A DNA stretch of 64,000 nt from Sphingobium arseniciresistens (GCA_029167225.1 JARFNK010000013.1:1-64000); one strand, 5' to 3'. Shown: positions 1 through 8,496, counted from the first letter of the stretch. Made by a program: numbers and translations. Notes: a model not told the origin generated them from the sequence alone.

Positions 1-141
1 ATCCCAGCCCGCAGCTTGAATCAGATTATCGGCCGCTTGGGAATCCCCCGATTCAATCTGATCGGGTTCGGGTCTAGGTTCAGGATGTACCTTGGGCTCC
101 TGTCTATGCCACCTCGATAGATCGAATGCGGTTGGTGCCGC
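1..141. other. Left-edge stretch without a recognisable gene
   Basis: No convincing coding frame was seen here. The stretch lies upstream of the broken methyltransferase and presumably belongs to the same decayed element, whose left end is outside the window. Confidence 0.4.
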
Positions 142-192
142 ATGAGGGGTATCATAGTAGACAACTTCGCCGGCGGCGGCGGAGCATCCACC

Positions 193-224
193 GGCATCGT
201 GGCATCGCGGCATCGCGGCATCGC
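193..224 (+). repeat. 8-bp tandem repeat, four copies
   Basis: Four consecutive units of GGCATCG(T/C) lie inside the 5' end of the methyltransferase remnant. Removing two units (16 bp) joins the upstream frame to a normal-looking continuation, STGIVASLGREVDVAINHD. The expansion is therefore the cause of the first frameshift. Confidence 0.85.
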
Positions 225-938
225 TCGGGCGCGAGGTCGATGTTGCGATCAACCATGACGAGGCGGCGGTTGCGGTCCACACCGCCAACCATCCCTCGAC
301 CCAGCACTATTGCCAGTCGATCTTCTCGGTCGATCCGCACGACGCGACCGGTGGACGTCCGGTCATGCTCGCGTGGTTCTCGCTCGACTGCAAGCATCAC
401 AGCAAGGCGAAGGGCCGGCAGCCGCGACAAGAACATCCGCGATATGGCGTGGGTCGTTCCCTACTGGATCGAGCGCCTGCAGAAGAGCACGCGCGGTGCG
501 GGTGTGCCACAGGTCATCATGCTCGAAAACGTCGAGGAGTTCCGCGAATGGGGGCCGCTCGACGATGAGGGCAAGCCCATCAAGGAGCGGAAGGGCGAAG
601 AGTTCCAGCTTTGGGTCCGCCGGATCCGCAAGCTGGGCTACAAGGTCGAGCATCAGGAACTGCGGGCATGCGACTATGGCGCGCCGACCAGCCGCAAGCG
701 CCTGTTCCTGATCGCGCGTCGGGACGGCCATCCCATCGTGTGGCCGAAGCCTACACATGGGCGTCGAGGTTCGCACCGGCAAGCTGCTACCCTGGCGCAC
801 GGCGGCCGAGTGCATTGACTGGTCGATCCCGTGCCCGTCCATCTTCGAACGGTCCCGGCCGCTCAAGGACGCGACGTGCCGGCGGATCGCGGCGGGCGTC
901 ATGCGCTATGTCGTGAACAGCGCGAAGCCGTTCATTGT

Positions 939-972
939 CTCCGTTGCCCATGGAGCTCCGTTGCCCATGGAG
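939..972 (+). repeat. 17-bp perfect tandem duplication
   Basis: The unit CTCCGTTGCCCATGGAG occurs twice in direct succession inside the methyltransferase remnant. Deleting one copy restores a continuous frame (FIVSVAHGDSGG then DEPLGTVS), so the duplication is the frameshift lesion at this point. Confidence 0.9.
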
Positions 973-2046
973 ACAGCGGCGGCAGGGGGACATACGCGGC
1001 TGATGAGCCACTTGGCACAGTCAGCGCTGGCGGCAACGCTCACGCCGTAGCCGCGCCTGGCATCGTACCAATCACCCACACGTCCAGCGATTGGCCCGCC
1101 CATAGCGTTGAGGAACCGCTTCGCACGGTCACGACGGCCAAGGGCGGCGAACTGGCGACGACTGCCGCCAGCCTCGTCAAGCTGCGCAATCACAGCGATG
1201 GCGAAGATCCGACCGCGCCCCTGGGCACGGTGACGTGGGGCGGACTGCATCATGGCGTCGCGGAAGCGATTATGGTTCCGCACATCAACACAAACCGGAA
1301 CGCTCAGAAGCCATATACGGCGGCCGACGAGCCGACGCACACGATCACGGCGGAAGGTGCCTATCAGAACGTCGTTTCGGCCTTCCTCCACAGATACCGC
1401 CAGAATAGCACGGGCGCACCGATGGACTGCCCGGCGCCGACCGTCACCGCAAACAGCTTCGTGAAGAAGAGCGGCGGCGCGGCACCTATCTCGCTGGTCT
1501 CGGCGCATCTTGAGCAGGCGAACGGCGGCGGTGTCATCGGGCACGACGCGCACGAGCCGTGTCTACCATCACGCAGACAGGTTCGCAGCAGCGCGTCATC
1601 GAGACGACGTTGATCAAGGAAGACGCACTGCCGGCGGAGATGATGGACCTGGCCGTCAAGGTCGCTACTTTCCTCGTCAAATATTACGGGACTGACGGCG
1701 AGAACGAGGCGGCCCAGATCCAGCAGGTTGATAGGCCGCCCGACACGATAACGGTCAAGGCGCGCTTCGCCGTCGTCACCGTCACGATCGACGCCATCAC
1801 CTATGTCCTCGTCGATATCGGCATGCGGATGCTCACGCCGCGCGAACTGGCGAACGCGCAGGGCTTCCCGCGCAGCTACATTCTCGATCCGGTGTGCTGG
1901 TACAAGACGGACGGCGGCGCGATGAAATATGGCCCGCTGCCCAAGGCGCACCAGATCGCGAAGATCGGCAATAGCGTGTGCCCCGACATGAGCGAGGCGC
2001 TGGTGCGCGCGAACCTGCCTGAGCATTGCGTGGAAAGGTTGGCGGC

Positions 2047-2487
2047 ATGAGCAAAGGCCTCCCATGCCCAGCCTGCGGCAACCCACAATCCAGCACCGTA
2101 GACAGCCGCCTCTCCCCGGAACCGCTACCACACATCCGGCGGGGCCGGAAATGCGAGTGCGGCCATCGCTACACCACGTGGGAATATATCGAGGATCACA
2201 CGCAGCCTGAATGCCTGCGGACGTTTCTCGAATATGCGCGATCGCCAGCGCATGGCGCGCTTATCACCAGCGATAAGCCGGCCTTGTTCGCAACTCATAA
2301 GGGCAAGCGAGTCCGCGTGGTCATGGCCTCACGCTTCGGCGATGTTGGCATAACCTCAGTGCTGCACGCTGAATATGGCTATGAGAAACGCATTGCGCGG
2401 GACTTGCTGTCCGAGTTCAGCACCAAGTGCAAGCGTCCGGTTTCAGCCACCCCTGCAACCGAAGGGCGCAAGGAACCCAACTCATGA
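2047..2487 (+). CDS. NrdR-like zinc-ribbon phage protein
   Basis: A 146-residue protein that opens with a zinc-ribbon pattern: CPACGNPQSSTVDSR followed by RRGRKCECGHRYTTWE. This closely resembles the N-terminal zinc finger of the ribonucleotide reductase repressor NrdR. The ATP-cone domain that follows in true NrdR is not recognisable; the remaining 100 residues match no family I know. It starts within the last codons of the methyltransferase remnant (ATGA-type overlap) and overlaps the next small gene by 4 bp, so the three were probably one phage operon. DNA binding is likely from the fold; the target is unknown. Confidence 0.65.
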   Translation: MSKGLPCPACGNPQSSTVDSRLSPEPLPHIRRGRKCECGHRYTTWEYIEDHTQPECLRTFLEYARSPAHGALITSDKPALFATHKGKRVRVVMASRFGDVGITSVLHAEYGYEKRIARDLLSEFSTKCKRPVSATPATEGRKEPNS

Positions 2488-2681
2488 CCGACACCATCGG
2501 CTCGCACTTTGGGAACGGTGGGCAGTTCGACCCGGATGGTGCTGCCGCGCTGATCGATCGCTACAAGCGATGGCTCCAGAACATCCGATACTATGGCGAC
2601 TTGAACAGCCCGCCGATGCTTATGCTCGACTTGGTGGAGCGGCAGGCGGCGGAGATTGGGTTGTGGCGCGGTTCAGTATAG
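2484..2681 (+). CDS. Small phage-like hypothetical protein
   Basis: A 65-residue acidic ORF (starts MTDTIGSHFGNGGQFDPDG) whose ATG overlaps the stop of the zinc-ribbon gene as ATGA. I do not recognise the family. Translational coupling with the upstream gene and sensible codon use support it being real. It probably belongs to the early-region cassette of the decayed prophage. Confidence 0.5.
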   Translation: MTDTIGSHFGNGGQFDPDGAAALIDRYKRWLQNIRYYGDLNSPPMLMLDLVERQAAEIGLWRGSV

Positions 2682-2860
2682 CGCGTGAGGAGGTGCTGCC
2701 ATGAGCAGCGAACTCAGATCACAGAGACCCACATTGCGGCGCCAGTCACGAAAAACATTAGCGCGGCAGCGCAGGTGACCGGCCCGAAGTACCTATATAG
2801 ATCGTGGCAGGCTCTGTATTCTGCCGCATATATGGGGGTGGGATTGACCCGCTTGCCTTC

Positions 2861-3109
2861 TCAGATAATGAACCGCAGCGCTTTTATCGGCACAGGCATA
2901 CTTATCAGAAACATGCCCGCGCAGCCTGAGGTCAGGCCTGCCACGAACCATAACGTGGCAGCCAAAAAAACGACCTCCCCGAGACTTGTTTCCAAGCTTG
3001 CGCCGAGCGCGAGCACATTGAAGCCAATAGCCATGCTAGCGACGATCTGATGTGCGCTTAAGCTTTCTGATGTTTCAAATGGCTGTTCGGGAGCATGGGA
3101 GCCTGTCAT
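2861..3109 (-). CDS. Possible small membrane protein
   Basis: An 82-residue ORF on the minus strand with two hydrophobic stretches, roughly residues 24-40 and 46-74, and a hydrophilic N-terminus. The composition looks more like a genuine membrane protein than the opposite-strand reading over the same bases. No family is recognised and no strong ribosome binding site is visible. It lies between the phage-like genes and the GH5 cargo gene. Confidence 0.35.
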   Translation of the reverse strand: MTGSHAPEQPFETSESLSAHQIVASMAIGFNVLALGASLETSLGEVVFLAATLWFVAGLTSGCAGMFLISMPVPIKALRFII

Positions 3110-3194
3110 ATTTTTGGCTCGATTCGTCTAAAAGACTCAGATATCCTGAACAAGCAGAATAACTTATATTGTTTAATGCCATCATCTGTGCAGC

Positions 3195-3211
3195 GCAAAT
3201 GCTGCATTTGC
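3195..3211. promoter_or_regulatory. 17-bp inverted repeat upstream of the GH5 gene
   Basis: GCAAATGC-T-GCATTTGC is a perfect dyad with a single central base, 48 bp before the GH5 start codon in an otherwise AT-rich leader. The shape fits an operator for a dimeric regulator. No regulator gene is adjacent, so the role is inferred. Confidence 0.35.
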
Positions 3212-3259
3212 TCACAACGAGGCATTCAAGGTAGGAGAGGCGAAACCGGAGGATTCGCC

Positions 3260-4243
3260 ATGTTCCAAGGAATTCGTCTAGCGCTTGTTTGTGTAGGCCT
3301 CGTCGCGGCCGGCGCTGATGCGCAGCCGGTAATGCACAAAGGTTTCAATGTCCTCGGCTATGATCCGGTCTGGAAAGGCCAGCCCCCGAAATTTACTGCC
3401 GCAGATTTCACCAAGATAAAGGCCGCTGGATTCGATACGGTCCGCATCAATCTCAGGCCGCAGCCCGAGACCTTGGATGCCGCTACCACCATATCAGATC
3501 GCTGGCTTTCGCTCGTTGATGGCTATGTTAACGCCGGGCTGAACGCGGGCCTCACAGTCATAATCGAATATCATGGCAACGAGGATCAGTGCAGCAATCA
3601 TTTCGCGAAATGCGGGCCGTTCCTGGAATCCTTCTGGCGTCAGATGGCGGAGCACTACCAGACATATCCCGATCGGCTTGTTTTTGAACTGCTCAACGAG
3701 CCCCATACGCCGCTGACCGATGCGCAATGGAATGACGCGATCCCTAAGCTCCTTGCAGCCATCCGTCCTTCGAACCCGACGCGGACCGTCATCATCAGCC
3801 CGACCATGTTTTCCTCTCTGGCCAAGCTTCCGGCCCTCAACGTGCCGAACGACCCTAACGTCATGACCACGATCCACTATTACTGGCCGCGCGACTTCGC
3901 ACTTCAGTTCAAGCTGACCCCAGACAAAAGGGGGAGGATGAAGTTCCGCGGCTGGGGAACGGCAAGCGATCGCGCCAGGCTGGAATCGGATTTTGATATG
4001 GTCGCCGCATGGGCAAAGTCTCACAATCAGAAAATTGTGCTGGGAGAGTTCGGTGTTTGGGATGATGTTCCACTGAAGGAACGCGCGAAATATTCCAGGG
4101 CAGTTGCAAGAGCCGCTGAAAAGCGTGGATTCCCATGGGTATATTGGCAATATCAAGTGAATTTCAGTGCCACGGACCAGAAAACAGGCGCATGGATTCC
4201 AGAGATTAAATCAGCACTGCAGGGGCGGGCATATGGCAAATGA
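3260..4243 (+). CDS. Secreted glycoside hydrolase family 5 (cellulase-type)
   Basis: A 327-residue protein with an N-terminal signal peptide (hydrophobic to about residue 20, ending GADAQ). It has the GH5 pattern: the acid/base glutamate in ELLNEP (E147), the IHYYW segment, and the nucleophile glutamate in GEFGVWDD (E263). It should cleave beta-glucan-type polysaccharides by the retaining mechanism outside the cytoplasm or in the periplasm. The start at 3260 was chosen because a GGAGG site lies 7 bp upstream and a signal peptide follows directly; the frame is open further upstream but has neither. The last 11 bp overlap the next gene, a Wzy-like membrane protein, so the two are probably co-translated and act on the same polysaccharide. 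Substrate is not determined. Confidence 0.85.
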   Translation: MFQGIRLALVCVGLVAAGADAQPVMHKGFNVLGYDPVWKGQPPKFTAADFTKIKAAGFDTVRINLRPQPETLDAATTISDRWLSLVDGYVNAGLNAGLTVIIEYHGNEDQCSNHFAKCGPFLESFWRQMAEHYQTYPDRLVFELLNEPHTPLTDAQWNDAIPKLLAAIRPSNPTRTVIISPTMFSSLAKLPALNVPNDPNVMTTIHYYWPRDFALQFKLTPDKRGRMKFRGWGTASDRARLESDFDMVAAWAKSHNQKIVLGEFGVWDDVPLKERAKYSRAVARAAEKRGFPWVYWQYQVNFSATDQKTGAWIPEIKSALQGRAYGK

Positions 4244-5528
4244 TCCGAATAATCTGGCAATATTCAATCGCCCAAAGCTTGAGCGGGAACGATACAGGAG
4301 GGCTATTCTAGCGTCCGCTGTATTGGGATTCACCTTTCACTTGTTGTTGGTCTCTCGCCTTACTGAGCTGTTCCCGTTTTTAGGATTTTTGCGCCCATTG
4401 GCCTTGGCGGTGATTATCCTTACGTCAGTGTTTGGCGTAGCGATGTGCCTCGACCCGAAACGGATCGGGGCAGGCATCGCCGGCATCGCTTTTCTGCTGG
4501 CCGTACCACTCGCAGTCTACAACTTCGATGTACGGACCGCACAGCCGTTCGTCCTGTCATCGGGGGGGTATTATTATGGGATCGGCCTGGTTGGACTGTT
4601 CGTCGCCGTGGCCCGTTTGGAAGGCGGCCTAGAACGGTTCCTGCGCATCGCCTTCTGGATATGCGTGGCCTACATCCTAATTTACGTCGTTGTCGCGCCA
4701 TTGCTGGCCGGCGGCTATCTCACCCTGCCAGAAGATAGCGCACTCCTCGTCGCCGAAGACAAGACAAGCGGCCGATCCGCGCGTGTCGTTCTGGCTTCAA
4801 CTCATGCCGCCTTCGTTCTCGGCGTTGCCTTGGCTTCTTTGATGCAGCGGTTCGAGTGGAAACACCTAATGGTCGTTGCTCTCGCGCTAGTTGCGCTTTT
4901 GCTGGCGCAATCGCGGCTAATAACTGTCATTATTTTGCTGATCTTGATCGCATATTTTGTGTCTCGCCGAATTACACTTTTGGGGATTTTGAGTTTTATA
5001 TTTTTTCTGGCTGCGCTTTCGGTGTCGATGGTCATAGCGTTCTCAGACATGAACCCTTTCGAGAACTTTGCTTCAGATCAGAGTGGTTGGGCACGATGGC
5101 AGGATGTTGAGATCGTACACAGGACAATCGCGAACTACTGGATCCTAGGTGCGGGTGTGGCTGCTGGCGAGGACGGCTATATGCCATTTACAAAGGTGGA
5201 TTACTTTTTCCCCGGAGATATCGGACTGATAGGGCAGCACTTCAATTTCGGCGTCCTCGGTATGATCGTGTACACCGCGCAGGCCTATGGCGCGTGCTTC
5301 AGCAAGGCGACACTGTCAGCTATCGGAGTAGATACGCGGCTTTCCACCGGACTCGCATTGGCTGGGATTATTTCGGTCTGCTACAGCATCCTTGCTCCGG
5401 TATTTGCGGGCGGCAGTGCGACCGTGTTCGGATCCATCTTCCTGGCAATCCTGCCTTATGCCCCGGCAATTGGTTTCTGGCGACGTAGGGATATGGGACG
5501 TTTCGGGGTAGCTGTGGCGAGGCGATGA
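4233..5528 (+). CDS. O-antigen ligase/polymerase-like (Wzy-type) membrane protein
   Basis: A 431-residue integral membrane protein with about ten hydrophobic helices and a larger loop after residue 275 (around DQSGWARWQDVEIVHRTI), the usual layout of O-antigen ligases and exopolysaccharide polymerases (Wzy/WaaL). Such proteins join sugar repeats on a lipid carrier at the periplasmic face of the inner membrane. The start at 4233 overlaps the end of the GH5 gene, which fits a paired polymerase and endoglycosidase controlling chain length. The middle of the gene (about 4900-5050) is notably richer in AT than the chromosome on the right, in line with transfer. Family assignment rests on topology, not on a diagnostic motif. 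Confidence 0.6.
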   Translation: MANDPNNLAIFNRPKLERERYRRAILASAVLGFTFHLLLVSRLTELFPFLGFLRPLALAVIILTSVFGVAMCLDPKRIGAGIAGIAFLLAVPLAVYNFDVRTAQPFVLSSGGYYYGIGLVGLFVAVARLEGGLERFLRIAFWICVAYILIYVVVAPLLAGGYLTLPEDSALLVAEDKTSGRSARVVLASTHAAFVLGVALASLMQRFEWKHLMVVALALVALLLAQSRLITVIILLILIAYFVSRRITLLGILSFIFFLAALSVSMVIAFSDMNPFENFASDQSGWARWQDVEIVHRTIANYWILGAGVAAGEDGYMPFTKVDYFFPGDIGLIGQHFNFGVLGMIVYTAQAYGACFSKATLSAIGVDTRLSTGLALAGIISVCYSILAPVFAGGSATVFGSIFLAILPYAPAIGFWRRRDMGRFGVAVARR

Positions 5529-5625
5529 TGGTGAGCCAGAAATCTGATCGCATCAATATTTTGGGCTGCTGAGGCAATAGGGACTATCTTCCACTGGATA
5601 AAACGAGTGGCGCAGAGGCATCAGT

Positions 5626-5652
5626 AGGCGAGGGGGGGCTTGCTCCTCGCCT
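5626..5652. terminator. Inverted repeat, possible terminator
   Basis: AGGCGAGG and CCTCGCCT form a perfect 8-bp stem with an 11-base loop, about 100 bp after the polymerase-like gene. There is no T tract, so factor-independent termination is uncertain. Confidence 0.3.
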
Positions 5653-5657
5653 GCCGA

Positions 5658-5810
5658 TCACACATTGGCCATCACCGTCTTAGTTGGGCAGGCTTTATTA
5701 ATCGGTCCGGTCGTATAATCACCGCCGACCTGCCCGATCATGGTCTTCGTTGTCGTGCTGTCAACGTTGAGAACATAAGTCGACTTCGCGGCGGTCTCGC
5801 GGTTCGAAAG
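5658..5810 (-). pseudogene. Possible C-terminal remnant of a secreted protein
   Basis: The last 45 or so residues of a minus-strand frame (ending GDYTTGPINKACPTKTVMANV when read in two parts) look like ordinary protein, while everything upstream in the frame is arginine-rich and out of character. This suggests the tail of a gene whose front has been lost. No family is assigned. The rest of the 5529-6008 gap shows nothing further. Confidence 0.2.
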
Positions 5811-6114
5811 CGTTAATCTCCGGCTACTTGCGTGCCTGCATGTACGGCGCAGAGCAGCACCTTCGGGAAAATGGGTGGCTGAAGGTTGACGCTTGTAGTT
5901 GCCAATCCCCTCCAACGCACATGTCGAATGACTGCCCGATTCATGGGCTTGATGACGGGATGCCCTTCTGATGGCTGGCGGGCACAACGGGAAGCCTGGG
6001 GTGACGCAATGACGGCACTTCCTGAAGATGACAGGCCACCATACTCTGTCGCCCGGCTTGCCGAGCGCTGGGAATGCAGCCCCAGCATGATTCGCAAGCT
6101 AATCGATCGGGGCA

Positions 6115-7411
6115 AGCTGGACGGCTCGAAAAACGTCAGGATTTTGCGCTGTCATGGAGGCGCTGGCGTGGGACGGCCTGACTGGCCGCCTTGTGGGCTT
6201 GTTTCCCTGGTTTTGCGGGCTGATCTGCTCCTTGGTGGACCGTTTCGGTATCAAGCAGACGCAGTTCGGCCTTCGAGCCATGCGAGGCGCTGGAAATTAT
6301 AGATCAGGTTGGCCATGCCGATCTTGATCCTGGCTCGGGCGATACCGATGGTGCGGACGACCAGGCCCATGCGGTGCTTTTGCCCGGCAAAGACATGTTC
6401 GACGGCAGCGCGGACCTTTGACCGCTTTGCATTGGCTCTGGCTATCCGCTCGGGCAGCGGCCGCCGGGGCAACCGCTTCTGGTGGATGTTGCTGGTGAAC
6501 ATGCCCCTGGCGAGGAACGCCTCGTTCTTCTTCGATCGATAGGCGGTATCGGCCCAAACGCCCGAGGCAGTGTTCTCCTTGCTGATCAGATCGGGTAGTC
6601 GCGCCCCATCATGGGCATGAGCGGCGCTCGCATCCCAGGTGCGGATCAGCCCATGAGTCCGATCGATGCCGATATGGTTTTTATAGCCGAACATCGGAAT
6701 GGCCAGATCGACCGGCTTTGCCGCCGTCGGATCGGCGCCTTCCCTGACCTTGGCCTTGGTATATTTGATCGACCAGCGCGCATCGCGGTCTTTCTGCCGG
6801 ACCTTGGCGGGCGTCCAGTCCTGGGGAATACGACCCTCCTTGATGGCGGTCTTCTCCTCCTGGGTGTTGCGCTGCTTGGGCGCGGGCACGACGGTGGCGT
6901 CGATGATCTGCCCGCCCATGGCCAGATAGCCTCGATCCTTGAGCGCGGCATCGAAGCGCGCGAATAGCCGGTCGATCGCCTTGGCCTTTACCAGCCGTTC
7001 GCGGAACAACCAGACCGTGGTGGCATCGGGCACGGTGCCCTCCAGCCCGACGCCCAGGAAGCGCTGGAACGAAAGCCGGTCCTTGATCTGGAACTCCGTC
7101 GCCTCGTCGGACAGCGAATACAGCGCCTGCAGAACGAGGATCTTGAACATGAGCAACGGATCGAACGGCGGGCGCCCGCCCTTATTGCGGGGTCCGCGTC
7201 GCAATGCGGCCACCAGCGGTCCCCGGAATAGCTCGAAATCCACCACAGCCGATAGCCGTTCCAACGGATCACCCGCCGCGCTCAGCGCCTCGTAACGGTC
7301 CGAAAGATCAAAAAAACCAGGCTGCCCTGCCATCACCGCCTCCGCTCGTCGCGAAAGCCAATGAATCATGCAGCGCAGCTAATCACCAGCGGTTTTTCGA
7401 GGCGTCCAGCT
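6115..7411. mobile_element. IS5-family insertion sequence with AGCT target duplication
   Basis: The element itself spans 6119-7407 (1,289 bp). Its ends are imperfect terminal inverted repeats: GGACGGCTCGAAAAAC on the left and GGACGCCTCGAAAAAC read inwards from the right, differing at one of 16 positions. It is flanked by AGCT at 6115-6118 and 7408-7411, a 4-bp target duplication as expected for IS5-type elements. Removing the IS plus one AGCT restores the interrupted reading frame, which fixes the boundaries to the base. One transposase gene fills it, reading leftwards. Confidence 0.92.
6251..7333 (-). CDS. IS5-family DDE transposase
   Basis: A 360-residue transposase with the IS5 N-terminal domain (opens MAGQPGFFDLSDRYEAL, later GGRPPFDPLLMFKILVLQAL) and a DDE catalytic core: first aspartate in GQIIDATVVPAP, second in GVWADTAYRSK, and the glutamate in the RAAVEHVFAGQKHRMG helix. 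It catalyses excision and insertion of its own element. The start at 7333 was preferred to 7369 because GGAGG lies a few bases upstream. The frame is intact, so the IS may still be active and other copies are expected elsewhere in the genome. Confidence 0.9.
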   Translation of the reverse strand: MAGQPGFFDLSDRYEALSAAGDPLERLSAVVDFELFRGPLVAALRRGPRNKGGRPPFDPLLMFKILVLQALYSLSDEATEFQIKDRLSFQRFLGVGLEGTVPDATTVWLFRERLVKAKAIDRLFARFDAALKDRGYLAMGGQIIDATVVPAPKQRNTQEEKTAIKEGRIPQDWTPAKVRQKDRDARWSIKYTKAKVREGADPTAAKPVDLAIPMFGYKNHIGIDRTHGLIRTWDASAAHAHDGARLPDLISKENTASGVWADTAYRSKKNEAFLARGMFTSNIHQKRLPRRPLPERIARANAKRSKVRAAVEHVFAGQKHRMGLVVRTIGIARARIKIGMANLIYNFQRLAWLEGRTASA

Positions 7412-7471
7412 TGAGACATTCCGTCTCGGCATCCTGATCCGCATCAGTGCTGCAGAAGTGGAGCGTTACGA

Positions 7472-8496
7472 ATGTCAGCCAGTGGCGAATACAACGTCCA
7501 GAAATTCCGAGGCGGCTATGCCCTCGTCTGGTGGGAGTCCGGTGGATCAGCCGAACTCAAAAGGCGCCGCCGTCAACTCGCCGCGAAAGATCGGGAGAGC
7601 GCCAAGTCGGAGGCTCGCTTCATTTGGGATGGAGCAGACAATAGTCCGTGGACCCTGGAGAGGCTGATGACAGCCTACCTTGCCTCGATCGAAGGAAAGC
7701 CGTCGCACAGCCGCCGACAGGACGCCTGGAAGGCCATGTGGCCCTATTGGGAGAACATCGAGCCTGCCGCCGTTGATGAGATCATGTGCAAGCAGTCCCG
7801 GCTGACCAGAAGCGTAAGCGATTCGACAGCCCGATATGAGCTGATGCAGTTGTCCACGGCCATGAATTGAGGCGTCGACGAGAAAAAGATAAGTGCGCGC
7901 GGGGTGACGTGGCTTCCTCTCGCCCCAGAGCACGAAATCAAGCACCTTTCCCGGCCGCAGTTCGAACAGTTCTTTTCTCAGGTTCGGGCCGAGCATGCCC
8001 GGCTTTAAGTGCTGTTGGGGCTATACATGGTGGCGCGGCCGACCGCGATTTTGCAACTGACATGGGATCAGATCGATTTCATGCGGCGGCTCATCAATTT
8101 CACACCACCCGGCCATGTTCGCACCGCAAAGCGGAGAACGGTGGTTTCGATTGGCGATTCGGTGCTTGAGGCGCTGCAGGAAGCATATCGGGCGCGGACG
8201 TCCGTCTATGTCATCGAGCACGGCGGCGCATCGGCGCAGTGGTCAAATCGGTGAAGAAGGCCTTCCAGGCAGCATCAGAATGGAGCGGTGTCCATGCGAC
8301 GCCGTACACGCTTCGCCATACCGGCGCAGTGTGGGCTGCGGAAGGTGCCGTTTCGATACCGGAATTGGCCCAAATGATGGGCCATGACGACGATCGAACG
8401 ACCCAGAAACACTATGCTCGTTTCAGTCCTGAGCACCTCCGCAGCGTGGTCAGCGCGATCGAGGGAACTGACTCAAGGTTCAAAATGAAGGCGTAA
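7472..8496 (+). pseudogene. Tyrosine recombinase (phage integrase), inactivated
   Basis: The translation shows an integrase: an N-terminal SAM-like core-binding region (near WTLERLMTAYLASIEGK), then the catalytic domain with the first arginine in MVARPTAILQLTWDQID, the HxLRH box in TPYTLRHTGAVWA, and the final histidine and nucleophile tyrosine in MMGHDDDRTTQKHYARF. The frame is broken by TGA at 7868-7870, TAA at 8006-8008 and a frameshift near 8232 that a single inserted base would mend (GGRIGAVVKSVKK). All catalytic residues remain readable, so decay is recent enough to recognise. The gene ends 48 bp from the 3' end of tRNA-Pro, the likely attachment site. Confidence 0.85.

Larger units (their letters stand above)
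142..2050 (+). pseudogene. Phage-type C5 cytosine DNA methyltransferase, multiply frameshifted
   Basis: Joining pieces from three frames rebuilds a C5-cytosine methyltransferase of about 630 residues. It starts with a SAM-binding motif (DNFAGGGGASTG, from 142), continues with the DCKHHSKAKG motif that replaces the usual PCQ loop in a phage-type branch, then MLENVEEF (near 520) and the C-terminal ANAQGFPRSY and QIAKIGNSVCP motifs (about 1850-1990). Between about 990 and 1770 lies a variable region with six or so repeats of the form EPLxTVT. The frame changes near 200-224, 430, 757, 939-972 and 1560. The first change is explained by four copies of an 8-bp repeat where two restore the frame, and the fourth by a 17-bp tandem duplication. 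The gene cannot make a full-length enzyme as written. Sequencing error is unlikely to create both tandem duplications but could explain the small indels. Confidence 0.85.
6009..7667 (+). pseudogene. Excisionase-like HTH gene split by an IS element
   Basis: The 5' part (6009-6118) encodes MTALPEDDRPPYSVARL followed by AERWECSPSMIRKLIDRGKL, a MerR/excisionase-type helix-turn-helix that often selects sites for phage integrases. The reading breaks at 6118 and resumes exactly at 7412 (ETFRLGILIRISAAEVERYE) once the IS and one copy of the AGCT duplication are removed. The repaired product would be about 121 residues. Its last 65 or so codons overlap the integrase start in another frame, an arrangement expected of a linked xis-int pair. 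The insertion removes the recognition-to-C-terminal half, so the product is probably inactive. Confidence 0.75.

Noticed and set aside
2685-3050. 121-codon plus-strand frame with low-complexity opening
   Set aside because: It overlaps the better minus-strand membrane protein candidate and shows no family resemblance. It cannot be excluded fully.
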